Shown piece by piece: positions 17,212 to 25,710 of a DNA stretch of 51,754 nt (position 1 is its first letter; each line of letters starts with the position of its first letter). A model generated the notes under the pieces. The model saw nothing but the letters and a program-made list of their open reading frames with translations, did not search any database and was not told the origin of the DNA. This DNA comes from DASZJY01 sp036260255 (lineage in GTDB: Bacteria > Actinomycetota > Acidimicrobiia > Acidimicrobiales > AC-14): contig DATAAF010000109.1 in assembly GCA_036260255.1 (NCBI GenBank), positions 1 through 51,754 of the forward strand, written 5' to 3'. The position numbers and the translations under genes were made by a program.

Positions 17212-18459
17212 TCAGGCGACGCGCGCGGCGAAGTCTTCCTCGGCGAAGGGGCCGACGACGGCCAGCACCCGCTCGCCCCGCACGACCCGCTCGGTGACCC
17301 GGCGGAGGTCGTCGACGGTGACCGCCTCGGTGCGGGCGACGAGCTCGTCGAACGTCATCACCGTGCCGTGCACGAGCTGGCTGCGGCCGATGCGGCTCAT
17401 GCGGCCCGCCGAGTCCTCGAGCGAGAGGGCCAGCGAGCCCTTGACGTGGCCCTTGGCCACGACCAGCTCCCGGTCCGACACGTCGGAGTCCACCAGGCGG
17501 TCGAGCTCCTTCCCGATCAGCTCGAGCACCTCCTCCGCCCGCCCCGGCGAGGTGCCGGCGTAGATGGCGAGGGCGCCGCTCTCCAAGTACCCGGCCCGGT
17601 AGGAGTAGACCGAGTAGACGAGGCCCCGGTTCTCGCGGATCTCCTGGAACAGCCGGCTCGACATCCCCCCGCCGAGGACCTGGTTGAGCACCGACAGGGC
17701 GAAGCGATCGTCGTCGCCACGGTCGAGCGCCCGGGTGCCCACGACGAGGTGGGCCTGCTCGGTCGGGCGGTTGTGCACCACGATCGAGCGAGGCGGCGGC
17801 AGCGGCGGACGGTGCCGGGCCGGGCGGTCTCCGGGGCGACCGGCGAAGCGCCTCTCGACCCCCGCCACCACCTGGTCGTGCTCGACGTTGCCGGCGGCGG
17901 CGACGACGATGGCCTCGGGCCGGTACAGCGCCTCGAAGTACCCGGCGATGGCCTCGCGCGTCATCCCCGTGATCGTGGAGCGGTCGCCCAGCACCGGGCG
18001 GCCCAGCGGGTGCTCGGGGAAGAGGGCGTCGTTGAAGAGTTCGTGCACGAGGTCGGACGGCTCGTCCTCGTGCATGAGGATCTCCTCGAGGATCACCTGC
18101 CGCTCGGCCTCGATCTCCTCGGGCCGGAAGGCGGGCGCCCACATGATGTCGGAGAGGATGTCGAGGCCCAGCTCGAGGTCGTCGTCGAGCAGGCGGGTGT
18201 AGAAGGAGGTGTACTCCTTGGTGGTGAAGGCGTTCATGTCGCCTCCCACCGCCTCGACGCTCTCGGCGATCTCCCGGGCGCTGCGGGTCGCGGTGCCCTT
18301 GAACAGGAGGTGCTCGAGGAAGTGCGACGCCCCTGCGATGGCCGGGTCCTCGTCACGGGACCCGGCGTCGACCCAGTAGCCGATCGAGACGGAGTGGGAG
18401 CCCGGCATCCACTCGGTGACGACGTGGATGCCGTTGCCCAGGCGGGTGGTCCGTATCAC
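17212..18459 (-). CDS. pepR: M16-family zinc protease (PepR type)
   Basis: A 415-residue M16 (insulinase/processing-peptidase) metalloprotease. The inverted zinc motif H46-F-L-E49-H50 is followed by the third ligand region EAVGGDMNAFTTKEYTSFY and the downstream Glu in VILEEILMHEDE. The second half repeats the fold, with the usual M16 arginine/tyrosine segment LFQEIRENRGLVYSVYSY. It starts at GTG 18459, 24 bases after pnp, so the two are co-transcribed; adjacency to pnp is a conserved actinobacterial and Gram-positive arrangement. Substrates in bacteria are unknown. Confidence 0.93.
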   Translation of the reverse strand: MIRTTRLGNGIHVVTEWMPGSHSVSIGYWVDAGSRDEDPAIAGASHFLEHLLFKGTATRSAREIAESVEAVGGDMNAFTTKEYTSFYTRLLDDDLELGLDILSDIMWAPAFRPEEIEAERQVILEEILMHEDEPSDLVHELFNDALFPEHPLGRPVLGDRSTITGMTREAIAGYFEALYRPEAIVVAAAGNVEHDQVVAGVERRFAGRPGDRPARHRPPLPPPRSIVVHNRPTEQAHLVVGTRALDRGDDDRFALSVLNQVLGGGMSSRLFQEIRENRGLVYSVYSYRAGYLESGALAIYAGTSPGRAEEVLELIGKELDRLVDSDVSDRELVVAKGHVKGSLALSLEDSAGRMSRIGRSQLVHGTVMTFDELVARTEAVTVDDLRRVTERVVRGERVLAVVGPFAEEDFAARVA

Positions 18460-18483
18460 GGGCTCACCCCGACCCTCCGACCC

Positions 18484-20928
18484 CTACCGCCGGTTGCCCG
18501 AGCGGCGGCGCTGGGTGTTGCGGCGAGGCCCACCGCCGTCACCGCCGCGCTCGAACGGCGCCGACGGGTCGGGCCCGAGGTCGCCGAACGTGCGGCGCGC
18601 CTCGCCCTCGAACGTCTCCTCGAACGACACGTACTCGCGATCGGCCGGGGCGGGCGCCGTCTGAACCCCCGAGTCCGACGAGGTCGACGCCGCCTGCTGA
18701 CGGTCGGCGTCGTCACCGCTCGAACCGGCGGCGTTGCCGCCACCACCGTCGCCGCCGGGGAGGTCTCCGACCGGCGAGAGGGCCACCTTGCCCTGCGGGT
18801 CCACGTCGTCCACCCGGACCTCCACGTCGTCGCCCAGCGCCAGCACGTCCTCCACCTTCTCGACCCGCTTGCCCTTGCCCAGCTTGGAGATGTGCAGGAG
18901 GCCGTCGCGGCCGGGGAGAATGTTGACGAAGGCCCCGAACTTGGTGATGTTCACGACCTTGCCGGTGTAGACGTCGCCGACTTCGGCCTTGGGCGGGTTG
19001 ATGATGAGCTCGATGCGGCGCCGGGCCTCCTCCACCGCCGAGCCCTCCTTGGCGCCGATCGTCACGGTGCCCACGGTGCCGTCGTCGTCGACGTTGATGT
19101 CGGCGCCCGTCTCCTGCTGCAGGGTGTTGATGACCTTGCCCTTGGGACCGATCACCTCGCCGATGCGGTCGAGGGGGATCTCGAAGCTCACGATCTTGGG
19201 CGCCGAGGACCGCACGTCCTGGCGCGGCTCGGCGATGGCCCCGTTCATGACCTCGAGCACCTTGAGCCGGGCGTCCCGTGCCTGCTGGAGGGCGGACGCC
19301 AGCACGTCGGCCGGCAGCCCGTCGATCTTGGTGTCGAGCTGGAGGGCGGTCACGAAGTCGGCGGTGCCCGCCACCTTGAAGTCCATGTCGCCGAAGGCGT
19401 CCTCCGCCCCGAGGATGTCGGTGAGGGTCGTGTAGCGCCCCTCGGCGTAGACGAGGCCCATGGCGATCCCGGCGACAGGCGCCTTGATCGGGACACCCGC
19501 GTCCATGAGCGAGAGGCTGGACCCGCAGACCGACGCCATCGAGGTCGAGCCGTTTGACATGAACGCCTCGGACACCAACCGGATCGTGTAGGGGAACTCC
19601 TCCTCGCTGGGCACGACCGGCAGGAGCGCCCGCTCGGCCAGCAGCCCGTGCCCGATCTCCCGGCGCTTGGGGCCCCGCATGAAGCCCGTCTCGCCGGTGG
19701 AGAACGGCGGCATGTTGTAGTGGTGCATGTAGCGCTTCGTCTCGTCGATGCCGATGGTGTCGAGCATCTGCTCCATGCGGGGCATGCCGAGGGTGGTGAT
19801 GGTGAGGACCTGGGTCTCGCCCCGCTCGAACAGGCCCGACCCGTGGGCGGTCGGGAACATGCCGACCTCGGCGCTGAGGGGGCGGATGTCGCCGGGGCCC
19901 CGCCCGTCGATGCGCTGGCCCTCCTCGACGATCCGGCGGCGGACGACCTTCTTCTGTAGGGCCCGGACGGCCGCCTTGATCTCCTTCTCCCGGCCCTCGA
20001 GCTCCGCCGCCAGCTCCTCGGTGATGGTGTTGGTGGCGGCGTCGATGGCGTCGGCCCGCTCGGTCTTCGAGGTGATCTGGCTCGCCTCGGCGATGCGGTC
20101 GGCACCCACCGCCGCCACCCGCTCCCACACGTCGTCGCCGTAGTCGACCTGGGCGACGCAGTCGAGCGGCGGGGCGGTGCCCGCCTTCTCGACCAGCTCC
20201 CGCTGGAGCTCGATGGACTCGAGGATCCACCGCTTGGAGGCTTCCAGGCCCTCGGCGATGACCTCCTCGGTGACCTTGGGCGCGCCCTCCTCGTACAGGC
20301 GCCAGGCCTCCTCGGTGCCACCGGCCTCGACCATCATCACGGCCACGTCGGGCTCGGGCAGGGCGCCGATCGCCCGCCCGGCGACCACCAGCTCGAAGGT
20401 CGACTGGTCGCCCTCCTGGTAGGTGGCGTGGGGCACCCACTCGCCGTTGGTGGAGTAGGCGAGGCGGACCGCCCCGATCGGCCCGTCGAACGGGATCCCC
20501 GAGATCATGAGGGCGGCCGACGCACCGTTGATGGCCAGCACGTCATGGGGGTTGGACTGGTCGGCGCCGAGGATCGTGCCCACGATGTGGACCTCGTTGC
20601 GGAACCCGTCGGGGAACGACGGGCGCAGGGGCCGGTCGATGAGACGGCAGGTGAGGATGGCCTGGTCGGTGGCCCGACCCTCGCGGCGGAAGAACGAGCC
20701 GGGGATCTTGCCGGCGGCGTACATCCGCTCCTCGATGTCGACGGTGAGCGGGAAGAAGTCGACCCCTTCGCGCACGGACTTCGACGCGGTGGCCGTCACC
20801 AGTACGACGGTGTCGCCCATCTGGGCGACGACGGCGCCGTTGGCCAGGCGGGCCAGCTTGCCGGTGGAGAGGGCGAGGGTCTTGTCGGTCCCGGAGACGG
20901 GACGGGAAACGGAAACCGGTTCCGCCAT
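18484..20928 (-). CDS. pnp: polyribonucleotide nucleotidyltransferase (PNPase)
   Basis: PNPase degrades RNA 3'-5' phosphorolytically and can add heteropolymeric tails; it acts as a trimer. The 814 residues contain two RNase PH domains. The first includes FFPLTVDIEERMYAAGKIPGSFFRREGR; the second includes RTVLPSEEEFPY-like PVVPSEEEFPYTIRLVSE and SNGSTSMASVCG. Then follow the KH domain (IPLDRIGEVIGPKGKVINTLQ, near residue 580) and the S1 domain (VGDVYTGKVVNITKFGAFV, residues 650-720). The last 90 residues are a low-complexity Gly/Asp/Ser tail with a basic end, longer than in Escherichia coli. The ATG at 20928 has AAGGAG 8 bases upstream. Confidence 0.97.
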   Translation of the reverse strand: MAEPVSVSRPVSGTDKTLALSTGKLARLANGAVVAQMGDTVVLVTATASKSVREGVDFFPLTVDIEERMYAAGKIPGSFFRREGRATDQAILTCRLIDRPLRPSFPDGFRNEVHIVGTILGADQSNPHDVLAINGASAALMISGIPFDGPIGAVRLAYSTNGEWVPHATYQEGDQSTFELVVAGRAIGALPEPDVAVMMVEAGGTEEAWRLYEEGAPKVTEEVIAEGLEASKRWILESIELQRELVEKAGTAPPLDCVAQVDYGDDVWERVAAVGADRIAEASQITSKTERADAIDAATNTITEELAAELEGREKEIKAAVRALQKKVVRRRIVEEGQRIDGRGPGDIRPLSAEVGMFPTAHGSGLFERGETQVLTITTLGMPRMEQMLDTIGIDETKRYMHHYNMPPFSTGETGFMRGPKRREIGHGLLAERALLPVVPSEEEFPYTIRLVSEAFMSNGSTSMASVCGSSLSLMDAGVPIKAPVAGIAMGLVYAEGRYTTLTDILGAEDAFGDMDFKVAGTADFVTALQLDTKIDGLPADVLASALQQARDARLKVLEVMNGAIAEPRQDVRSSAPKIVSFEIPLDRIGEVIGPKGKVINTLQQETGADINVDDDGTVGTVTIGAKEGSAVEEARRRIELIINPPKAEVGDVYTGKVVNITKFGAFVNILPGRDGLLHISKLGKGKRVEKVEDVLALGDDVEVRVDDVDPQGKVALSPVGDLPGGDGGGGNAAGSSGDDADRQQAASTSSDSGVQTAPAPADREYVSFEETFEGEARRTFGDLGPDPSAPFERGGDGGGPRRNTQRRRSGNRR

Positions 20929-20949
20929 GAGTCTGTGCTCCTTCGTGGC

Positions 20950-20965
20950 CGGCCCTCTCGGGCCG
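20950..20965 (-). promoter_or_regulatory. hairpin in the pnp leader
   Basis: A 6-base stem CGGCCC/GGGCCG with a TCTC loop (read on the plus strand) lies about 10 bases upstream of the pnp ribosome site. In Escherichia coli, pnp is autoregulated through a leader stem cut by RNase III; whether this short stem has such a role is only a guess. Confidence 0.25.
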
Positions 20966-21073
20966 CCCCTTGTCTGGCGACGGAGCCAGTTCCCAGTTGT
21001 CGGGCACCCGAGCCACCCCGAGGACCCGGCGACTGGCAGCTGGCCGCACGCCGCACCGTGTGCAGTTGTGAGC

Positions 21074-21095
21074 AGAGCGGCCCGCAGGCCGCTCT
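21074..21095 (-). terminator. hairpin between rpsO and pnp
   Basis: A perfect 9-base stem AGAGCGGCC/GGCCGCTCT with a 4-base loop starts 8 bases after the rpsO stop. No U-tract follows on the minus strand, so it may be a partial terminator or a 3'-end stabiliser that sets the ratio of S15 to PNPase mRNA. Confidence 0.45.
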
Positions 21096-21102
21096 GAGGT
21101 CC

Positions 21103-21360
21103 CTACCGGCGCAGGCCGAGACGGGCGATCAACTGCCGATACCGCTCGACGTCGTTCTCCTTGACGTAGTCGAGGAGGCGCCGTCGACGACCGACGAGCA
21201 TGAGCAGCCCCCGACGGCCGTGGTGGTCCTTCTTGTGGACCTTCAGGTGCTCGGTGAGGTGGTTGATGCGCTCGGTGAGGAGCGCCACCTGCACCTCGGG
21301 CGACCCGGTGTCGGAGTCGTGGAGCCGGTAGTCGTTGATGGTTGCGGACTTTTCGGGCAT
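21103..21360 (-). CDS. rpsO: 30S ribosomal protein S15
   Basis: S15 binds 16S rRNA early in 30S assembly. The 85 residues match the family along their length (usual length 88-89): TGSPEVQVALLTERINHLTEHLKVHKKDHHGRRGLL and LVGRRRRLLDYVKENDVERYRQLIARLGLRR. It starts at ATG 21360 with a short leader. The pnp gene follows on the same strand after 174 bases, the universal rpsO-pnp order. Confidence 0.97.
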   Translation of the reverse strand: MPEKSATINDYRLHDSDTGSPEVQVALLTERINHLTEHLKVHKKDHHGRRGLLMLVGRRRRLLDYVKENDVERYRQLIARLGLRR

Positions 21361-21461
21361 GGAAGCGTCGTCTGGCTGAGCTGGTGGGGACCGCGCCTCG
21401 ACTGGCGCCGAGGCTCGGACGACGATCCTAGCAGCCGGCCCGCCGGGCTACCGTCCCGTCG

Positions 21462-21872
21462 GTGGCCGACGAGCTCCAGGTCACCCGGACCTGCCGCATC
21501 CCCCTCGACGAGCTGCAGTGGTCGTTCACCGGCTCGGGCGGCCCCGGCGGCCAGCACGCCAACACCTCGAACACCAAGGTCGAGGTGCGGTTCGACGTCG
21601 CCGCGTCACCGTCGCTCGGGCCGCGCCAGCGTGCCCGCCTGCTCGAGCGGCTGGGCCCGGTGGTGCGGGTGGTGGCGGCGGACGAGCGCTCGCAGGCCCG
21701 GAACCGCCAGCTCGCCCTCGAGAGGCTCCAGTCCCGGCTGGCCGAGGCGCTGCGGGAGACCCGCCCCCGGCGGCCGACCGCTCCCTCGCCGGGCCAGCGG
21801 CAGGCCCGCCTGCAGGCCAAGCACCGCCGCAGCGAGGTCAAGCGCCGGCGGGCCCGCCCCGCCCCGGAGTGA
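21462..21872 (+). CDS. arfB: peptidyl-tRNA hydrolase ArfB (YaeJ-type rescue factor)
   Basis: ArfB rescues ribosomes stalled on non-stop mRNA by hydrolysing the peptidyl-tRNA. The 136-residue length fits. It shows the release-factor catalytic motif GSGGPGGQHANTSNTKVEVRF with GGQ at residues 29-31, and the basic C-terminal tail (QAKHRRSEVKRRRARP) that inserts in the empty mRNA channel. It has no codon-recognition domain. It starts at GTG 21462, divergent from rpsO. Confidence 0.93.
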   Translation: MADELQVTRTCRIPLDELQWSFTGSGGPGGQHANTSNTKVEVRFDVAASPSLGPRQRARLLERLGPVVRVVAADERSQARNRQLALERLQSRLAEALRETRPRRPTAPSPGQRQARLQAKHRRSEVKRRRARPAPE

Positions 21873-21878
21873 GGGGGC

Positions 21879-22107
21879 TCAGGCCGCCGCCACCTCTCGG
21901 AGCTCCCCCGTCTCGACCTCGTAGACGAAGCCCGGATCGACTCCTTGTGGGGGACGAACTCGGTCGTGCCGAGCAGGCGGTGGGAGATGGTGAGGCTGCG
22001 GATGGCGCCTCGGTGACGACCCCACCGGTGGCATGGGGCAGGTCGCCCTCGGCGAAGCCGGAGGCGCAGCGCTCGTTGTTGGCGAGCAGCTCGTCGGTGA
22101 CGCCCAC
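21879..22107 (-). pseudogene. remnant of a beta-carbonic anhydrase gene
   Basis: The intact start MGVTDELLANNERCASGFAE is the typical beginning of a short actinobacterial beta-carbonic anhydrase. It is followed directly by GGVVTE and then, after a frameshift, by AIRSLTISHRLLGTTEFV, which in intact proteins lies just after the zinc-binding first half. A further shift gives PGFVYEVETGELREVAAA and the family's C-terminal end with a TGA at 21879-21881. The segments containing the C-x-D-x-R zinc Cys and the H-x-x-C ligands are missing, so about half of the roughly 480-base gene is deleted. It cannot encode an active enzyme. Confidence 0.7.
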
Positions 22108-22169
22108 CTCAGCTCACGCTCCTTCCACGTACGACGGTCCTCGATTCCTGACCATTAGTCGGCTTTCGG

Positions 22170-22988
22170 TCAGTCGATGGCCCGGCGGTAGAAGCCTTTG
22201 ACCCCGATGGCGAGGAGCACGCCGATCGCCGACACGAGCACGACCAGGGAGACCCAGGGCCGGATGTGGGGGATCGGCGGGACGAGAGCGGCGCGGAGGC
22301 CCTCGCTCACGTAGGTCATGGGGTTGAGGGCGGTGACCACCTGGAACCACCGCAGGCGGCCGAGCGACGGCCACGGGTACTGGCTGGCGCCGGTGAACAG
22401 CAACGGCGTGAAGACCAGCGAGAAGAGGATGTTGATCCGGCTCGGGGGGACGAGCGTGCCCAGCACCAGCCCGAGGCTGGCCCCCAGGCAACACCCCAGG
22501 AGGACGACGGTGGCGAACAGCGGCAGGTTGTCCCACTCCCAAGGGATCGAGCCGAGGACCAGGACGCCGATGGGGACCATCAGCAGCGTCGCCACCAACG
22601 CCCGTCCGGCGGCGAACACGACCTTCTCCGCCGCCACCAGCCCGGTCGGCATCGGCGCGAGGAGGCGGTCCTCGATCTCCTTGGTCCACCCGAACTCGGC
22701 GACGAGCGGGAACGCCAGCGTCTGCATCCCGGTGATGACGGCGGTGAGGGCGAGCAGGCCGGGGAAGAGCAGGTCGTCGTAGTCGCCGCGCGTGTAGCCC
22801 AGCGCCCCCAGCACCTTCCCGAAGACGAACAGCAGGAAGAACGGCTGGAGAATGACCTGGGACAGGAAGATCGGCAGCTCCCCCCACGTCACGAGGACGT
22901 CGCGCCGCAGCACCGCCAGGAACGACGGCCACGGGCTCTCCGAAGCCGACGGCCCGTCCGGCGCCGTCGCGGTCGCCGGTTGGGTCAC
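22170..22988 (-). CDS. ABC-2 type transporter permease (DrrB-like)
   Basis: The membrane subunit of an ABC-2 exporter, 272 residues with about six membrane helices (LPIFLSQVILQPFFLLFVFG through VSLVVLVSAIGVLLAIGV). Family features are the TKEIEDRLLAPMP segment and the late FTPLLFTGASQYPW loop followed by LNPMTYVSEGLR. The substrate is unknown; relatives export antibiotics, lipids or polysaccharide intermediates. The GTG start at 22988 overlaps the stop of the ATPase gene by four bases (GTGA), so the pair forms one transporter. Confidence 0.9.
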   Translation of the reverse strand: MTQPATATAPDGPSASESPWPSFLAVLRRDVLVTWGELPIFLSQVILQPFFLLFVFGKVLGALGYTRGDYDDLLFPGLLALTAVITGMQTLAFPLVAEFGWTKEIEDRLLAPMPTGLVAAEKVVFAAGRALVATLLMVPIGVLVLGSIPWEWDNLPLFATVVLLGCCLGASLGLVLGTLVPPSRINILFSLVFTPLLFTGASQYPWPSLGRLRWFQVVTALNPMTYVSEGLRAALVPPIPHIRPWVSLVVLVSAIGVLLAIGVKGFYRRAID

Positions 22989-23974
22989 CGGAGCGCCCGG
23001 CCGGTGAGGTGGATGAACACGTCCTCGAGGGTCGGCGTCCCCAGCTTGACGTCGGTCAGCGTCCGGCCCACCCGGCCGAGCAGCGTCGCCGCCGGCGCCA
23101 CCAGCGGGGGCGCCTCGCCGGTCACGTAGAGCCGGACGCGCAGCTCCCCCGACGAGCCGTTGCCAGGCGCGTGCACCTGCTCGACCCGCTCAACGCCCGG
23201 GAGCTCGGCAAGGGCCGAGAGGACACCGTCACCGCCGTCGGCGCCGGCGTCGGTGCCGAGCTCGAGGGTGGTGCGCCCGGGCAGCGAGCGCATGAGGGCG
23301 ACCGGCGTGTCGAGGGCGAGCAGCTTCCCCTTGTCCATGATCCCGACCCGGGTGGCCAGGGCGGCGGCCTCGTCCATGTCGTGAGTGGTGAGCACCAGGG
23401 TGACGCCCTGGCGCTCGAGCTCGCGGAGGCGGTCCCACACGAACAGGCGCGCCGCCGGGTCGAGCCCGGTGGTGGGCTCGTCGAGGAACAGGACCTTCGG
23501 CGCGTGCATCAGGGCGCGGGCGATCATCACCCGTTGCACCTGGCCCCCCGAGAAGAAGTCGGGCTTGGTGCCGGCCCGTTCGAGCAGGCCGAACTGCTCG
23601 AGCAGCTCGTCGGCGAGCGCCCTGCGCTCCCGGGCGGGGATCCGGTGGTAGGCGGCGTGGAAGACCAGGTTGTCGCGAATCGAGAGCGAGCGGTCGAGGT
23701 TGTTCCGCTGCGGCACCACCGCCAGCTGCCGGCGGGCGCTCACCGGGTCGCGGACGACGTCGACCCCACCGATGCGGGCGGTACCCGATGTCGGACGGGC
23801 CCGCGTGGTGAGGATGCCGACGGTGGTCGTCTTGCCCGCGCCGTTGGGGCCGAGGAGGCCGAACACCTCGCCGGGGGCGACCTCGAACGAGATCCCGTCG
23901 ACGGCGTTGACCGGCGACTTGGGGTAGCGCTTGATCAGGTCGGCGACGGCGACGGCGGGCGTGGACGTGTTCAC
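22985..23974 (-). CDS. ABC transporter ATP-binding protein (DrrA-like)
   Basis: The nucleotide-binding subunit partnering the ABC-2 permease. It has 329 residues: Walker A LLGPNGAGKTTT, a Q-loop VVPQRNNLDRSL, the signature FSGGQVQRVMIARAL, Walker B VLFLDEPTTGLD and the H-loop LTTHDMDEA. The C-terminal 100 residues, with the LxDVFIHLTGRALR end, match the DrrA/multidrug group. It starts at GTG 23974. The gene pair stands between the carbonic anhydrase relic and the zinc transporter, all on the minus strand. Confidence 0.92.
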   Translation of the reverse strand: MNTSTPAVAVADLIKRYPKSPVNAVDGISFEVAPGEVFGLLGPNGAGKTTTVGILTTRARPTSGTARIGGVDVVRDPVSARRQLAVVPQRNNLDRSLSIRDNLVFHAAYHRIPARERRALADELLEQFGLLERAGTKPDFFSGGQVQRVMIARALMHAPKVLFLDEPTTGLDPAARLFVWDRLRELERQGVTLVLTTHDMDEAAALATRVGIMDKGKLLALDTPVALMRSLPGRTTLELGTDAGADGGDGVLSALAELPGVERVEQVHAPGNGSSGELRVRLYVTGEAPPLVAPAATLLGRVGRTLTDVKLGTPTLEDVFIHLTGRALR

Positions 23975-24058
23975 GGGAGACCGGTGGCGCCGGTGGACCG
24001 ATTGTAGGGGCGGCCCCCCGGTAACCCGGTCGGGCGCCGCCCGGGCCGCGTGCCGACC

Positions 24059-24919
24059 TCAGGGGCGGACGGCGTGCTCGGTCGGGTGGGGGGGCGCCGG
24101 TCGCCGCACCGAGTGGACGGTGGCGGTGACGAGGTAGGCGGCCGCCGCCACCAGCACGATGGTGGCGCCGGGGGCCAGGCTGGCGGCCCGGGCCAGCACC
24201 AGGCCGACGAGGACGGCGGCCGCTCCGAGGGCCGCCGCCCATCGCAGCGTCGCCCCGAACGACCCGGCCAGGCGCTGGGCCGTGCCGACGGGGAGCACCA
24301 TGAGGGCGGCCACCAGCAGCACCCCCACCACCCGCATGGCGGCGACGACGGTGACCGCCGCCAACGCCGCCAGGCCCAGGCTGAGGCCGTCCACCGGCAG
24401 CCCGCCCACCCGGGCGGCGTCCTCGTCGAGGATCACCGAGAAGAGCGCCCGCCAGAAGAGGGCCACGGCAGCGACGATGACCGCGCCCAGCACGACGATG
24501 GTCACGGTGTCGGCGGGGCTCACGGTGAGGATGGAACCGAACAGGTAGGTGAGCACGCCGGCGTCGAGCGAGCCCGCCAGCCCGGTGAGGACGACGCCGC
24601 CGGCGATGCCCGAGTAGAAGAACACGGCCAGAGCGAGGTCGCCCGACGCCCGTCGTCGGAGGCGCAACCACTCGATGGCGAGGGCGCCGGCGACGGCGGC
24701 GAGAAGCGCCGTCCAGATCGGGCTGAGGCCGGTCAGCAGCCCGGCGGCGACGCCGGCGAAGGCGACGTGGCCGATGCCGTCGCCCATGAGCGACAGCCGC
24801 TTCTGGACGAGGAACGTGCCGATGAGCGGCGCCGAGACGCCGACGACGAGGCCGGCGGCGACGGCGAGCTGCATGTACTCGCGCTCGAAGGGCCACGGCA
24901 AGGGGAGGGCCGACAACAT
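24059..24919 (-). CDS. znuB: zinc/manganese ABC transporter permease
   Basis: The membrane subunit of a metal-uptake ABC-3 transporter, 286 residues with eight or nine helices. Diagnostic segments are GTFLVQKRLSLMGDGIGHVAFAGVAAG near the start, LFGSILTVSPADT, and RVVGVLLVAALMVLPVGTAQRLAGS late in the protein. The ATG at 24919 shares one base with the stop of znuC (TGATG) and has GGAGGGG 8 bases upstream. Zinc is favoured over manganese because of the neighbouring His-rich peptide and SmtB-type regulator. Confidence 0.93.
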   Translation of the reverse strand: MLSALPLPWPFEREYMQLAVAAGLVVGVSAPLIGTFLVQKRLSLMGDGIGHVAFAGVAAGLLTGLSPIWTALLAAVAGALAIEWLRLRRRASGDLALAVFFYSGIAGGVVLTGLAGSLDAGVLTYLFGSILTVSPADTVTIVVLGAVIVAAVALFWRALFSVILDEDAARVGGLPVDGLSLGLAALAAVTVVAAMRVVGVLLVAALMVLPVGTAQRLAGSFGATLRWAAALGAAAVLVGLVLARAASLAPGATIVLVAAAAYLVTATVHSVRRPAPPHPTEHAVRP

Positions 24920-25710
24920 CACCCGAGCCCCTCCAGCCACACCGGGAGGTCCTCCCGGTGGACGCCCAGGCTGACGCCGCTGGCGGTGAGGTCGGCGGGC
25001 GCTCCGTCGAAGACGATCTTGCCCCGGCGCAGGACGAGCAGACGGTCGAGGTCGTCGGCCACCGCCCCGAGCTCGTGGGAGACGAGCAGCACGGCGGCGC
25101 CGTGCTCCCGCACCATGTGCACGAGCGAGGCGCGGAAGTTCTCCTGCGACTCGGCGTCGACACCCGCCACCGGCTCGTCCAGCACCAGGAGGTCGGGGCC
25201 GTTCACGAGGGCGCGGGCGATGAAGGCCCGTTGCTGCTGGCCCCCGCTGAGCTCCGACAGCTTGGTGCCGGCCAGCTCCATGAGCCCCACCGAGGTGAGG
25301 GCGTGGTCGACCTCCTCGTGGTCCTGGCGGCCCAGTCGGCTGACCCATCCCCTCCGCGACAGGCGGCCCGAGGCCACCACCTCGGCGACGGTGACGGGGA
25401 GCAGCTCCGGGACCATGGCCCGCTGGGGGACGTAGCCCACGCGCCAACGGTCGTCGAGGCCCGAGGGCGACGTGCCGAAGAGGCGCACCTCCCCCTGCTG
25501 GGCGGGGGTCAGGCCGAGGACGATGCGCAGCAGCGTGGACTTGCCCGAGCCGTTCGGGCCCACCAGGGCCACGAACTCTCCCCGACCGACGGCCAGGCTC
25601 ACGCAGTCGAGGACGGGCTGCCGTCCGTAGGCGAACGAGACGGCGTCGACCTCGAGGACCGGCGACGACGAGTCAGGAATGAGAACGGTTCCGATCGTAG
25701 CCCCGGTCAC
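24919..25710 (-). CDS. znuC: zinc ABC transporter ATP-binding protein
   Basis: The ATPase of the metal-uptake system, 263 residues. It carries Walker A LVGPNGSGKSTLL, Q-loop YVPQRAMVPELLPVTV, signature LSGGQQQRAFIARAL, Walker B LLVLDEPVAGVD and H-loop LLVSHELGAV. The start is placed at GTG 25710, which overlaps the znuA stop (GTGA) and puts the first strand of the domain at residue 15. The GAATGAGAA string near 25677, inside the first codons, resembles part of the operator-like site in front of znuA. Confidence 0.93.
   Translation of the reverse strand: MTGATIGTVLIPDSSSPVLEVDAVSFAYGRQPVLDCVSLAVGRGEFVALVGPNGSGKSTLLRIVLGLTPAQQGEVRLFGTSPSGLDDRWRVGYVPQRAMVPELLPVTVAEVVASGRLSRRGWVSRLGRQDHEEVDHALTSVGLMELAGTKLSELSGGQQQRAFIARALVNGPDLLVLDEPVAGVDAESQENFRASLVHMVREHGAAVLLVSHELGAVADDLDRLLVLRRGKIVFDGAPADLTASGVSLGVHREDLPVWLEGLG

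Noticed and set aside
24000..24058. Possible terminator or short gene between the ABC exporter and znuB
   Set aside because: Only a short GC-rich gap; no clear stem with U-tract and no open frame with a ribosome site.
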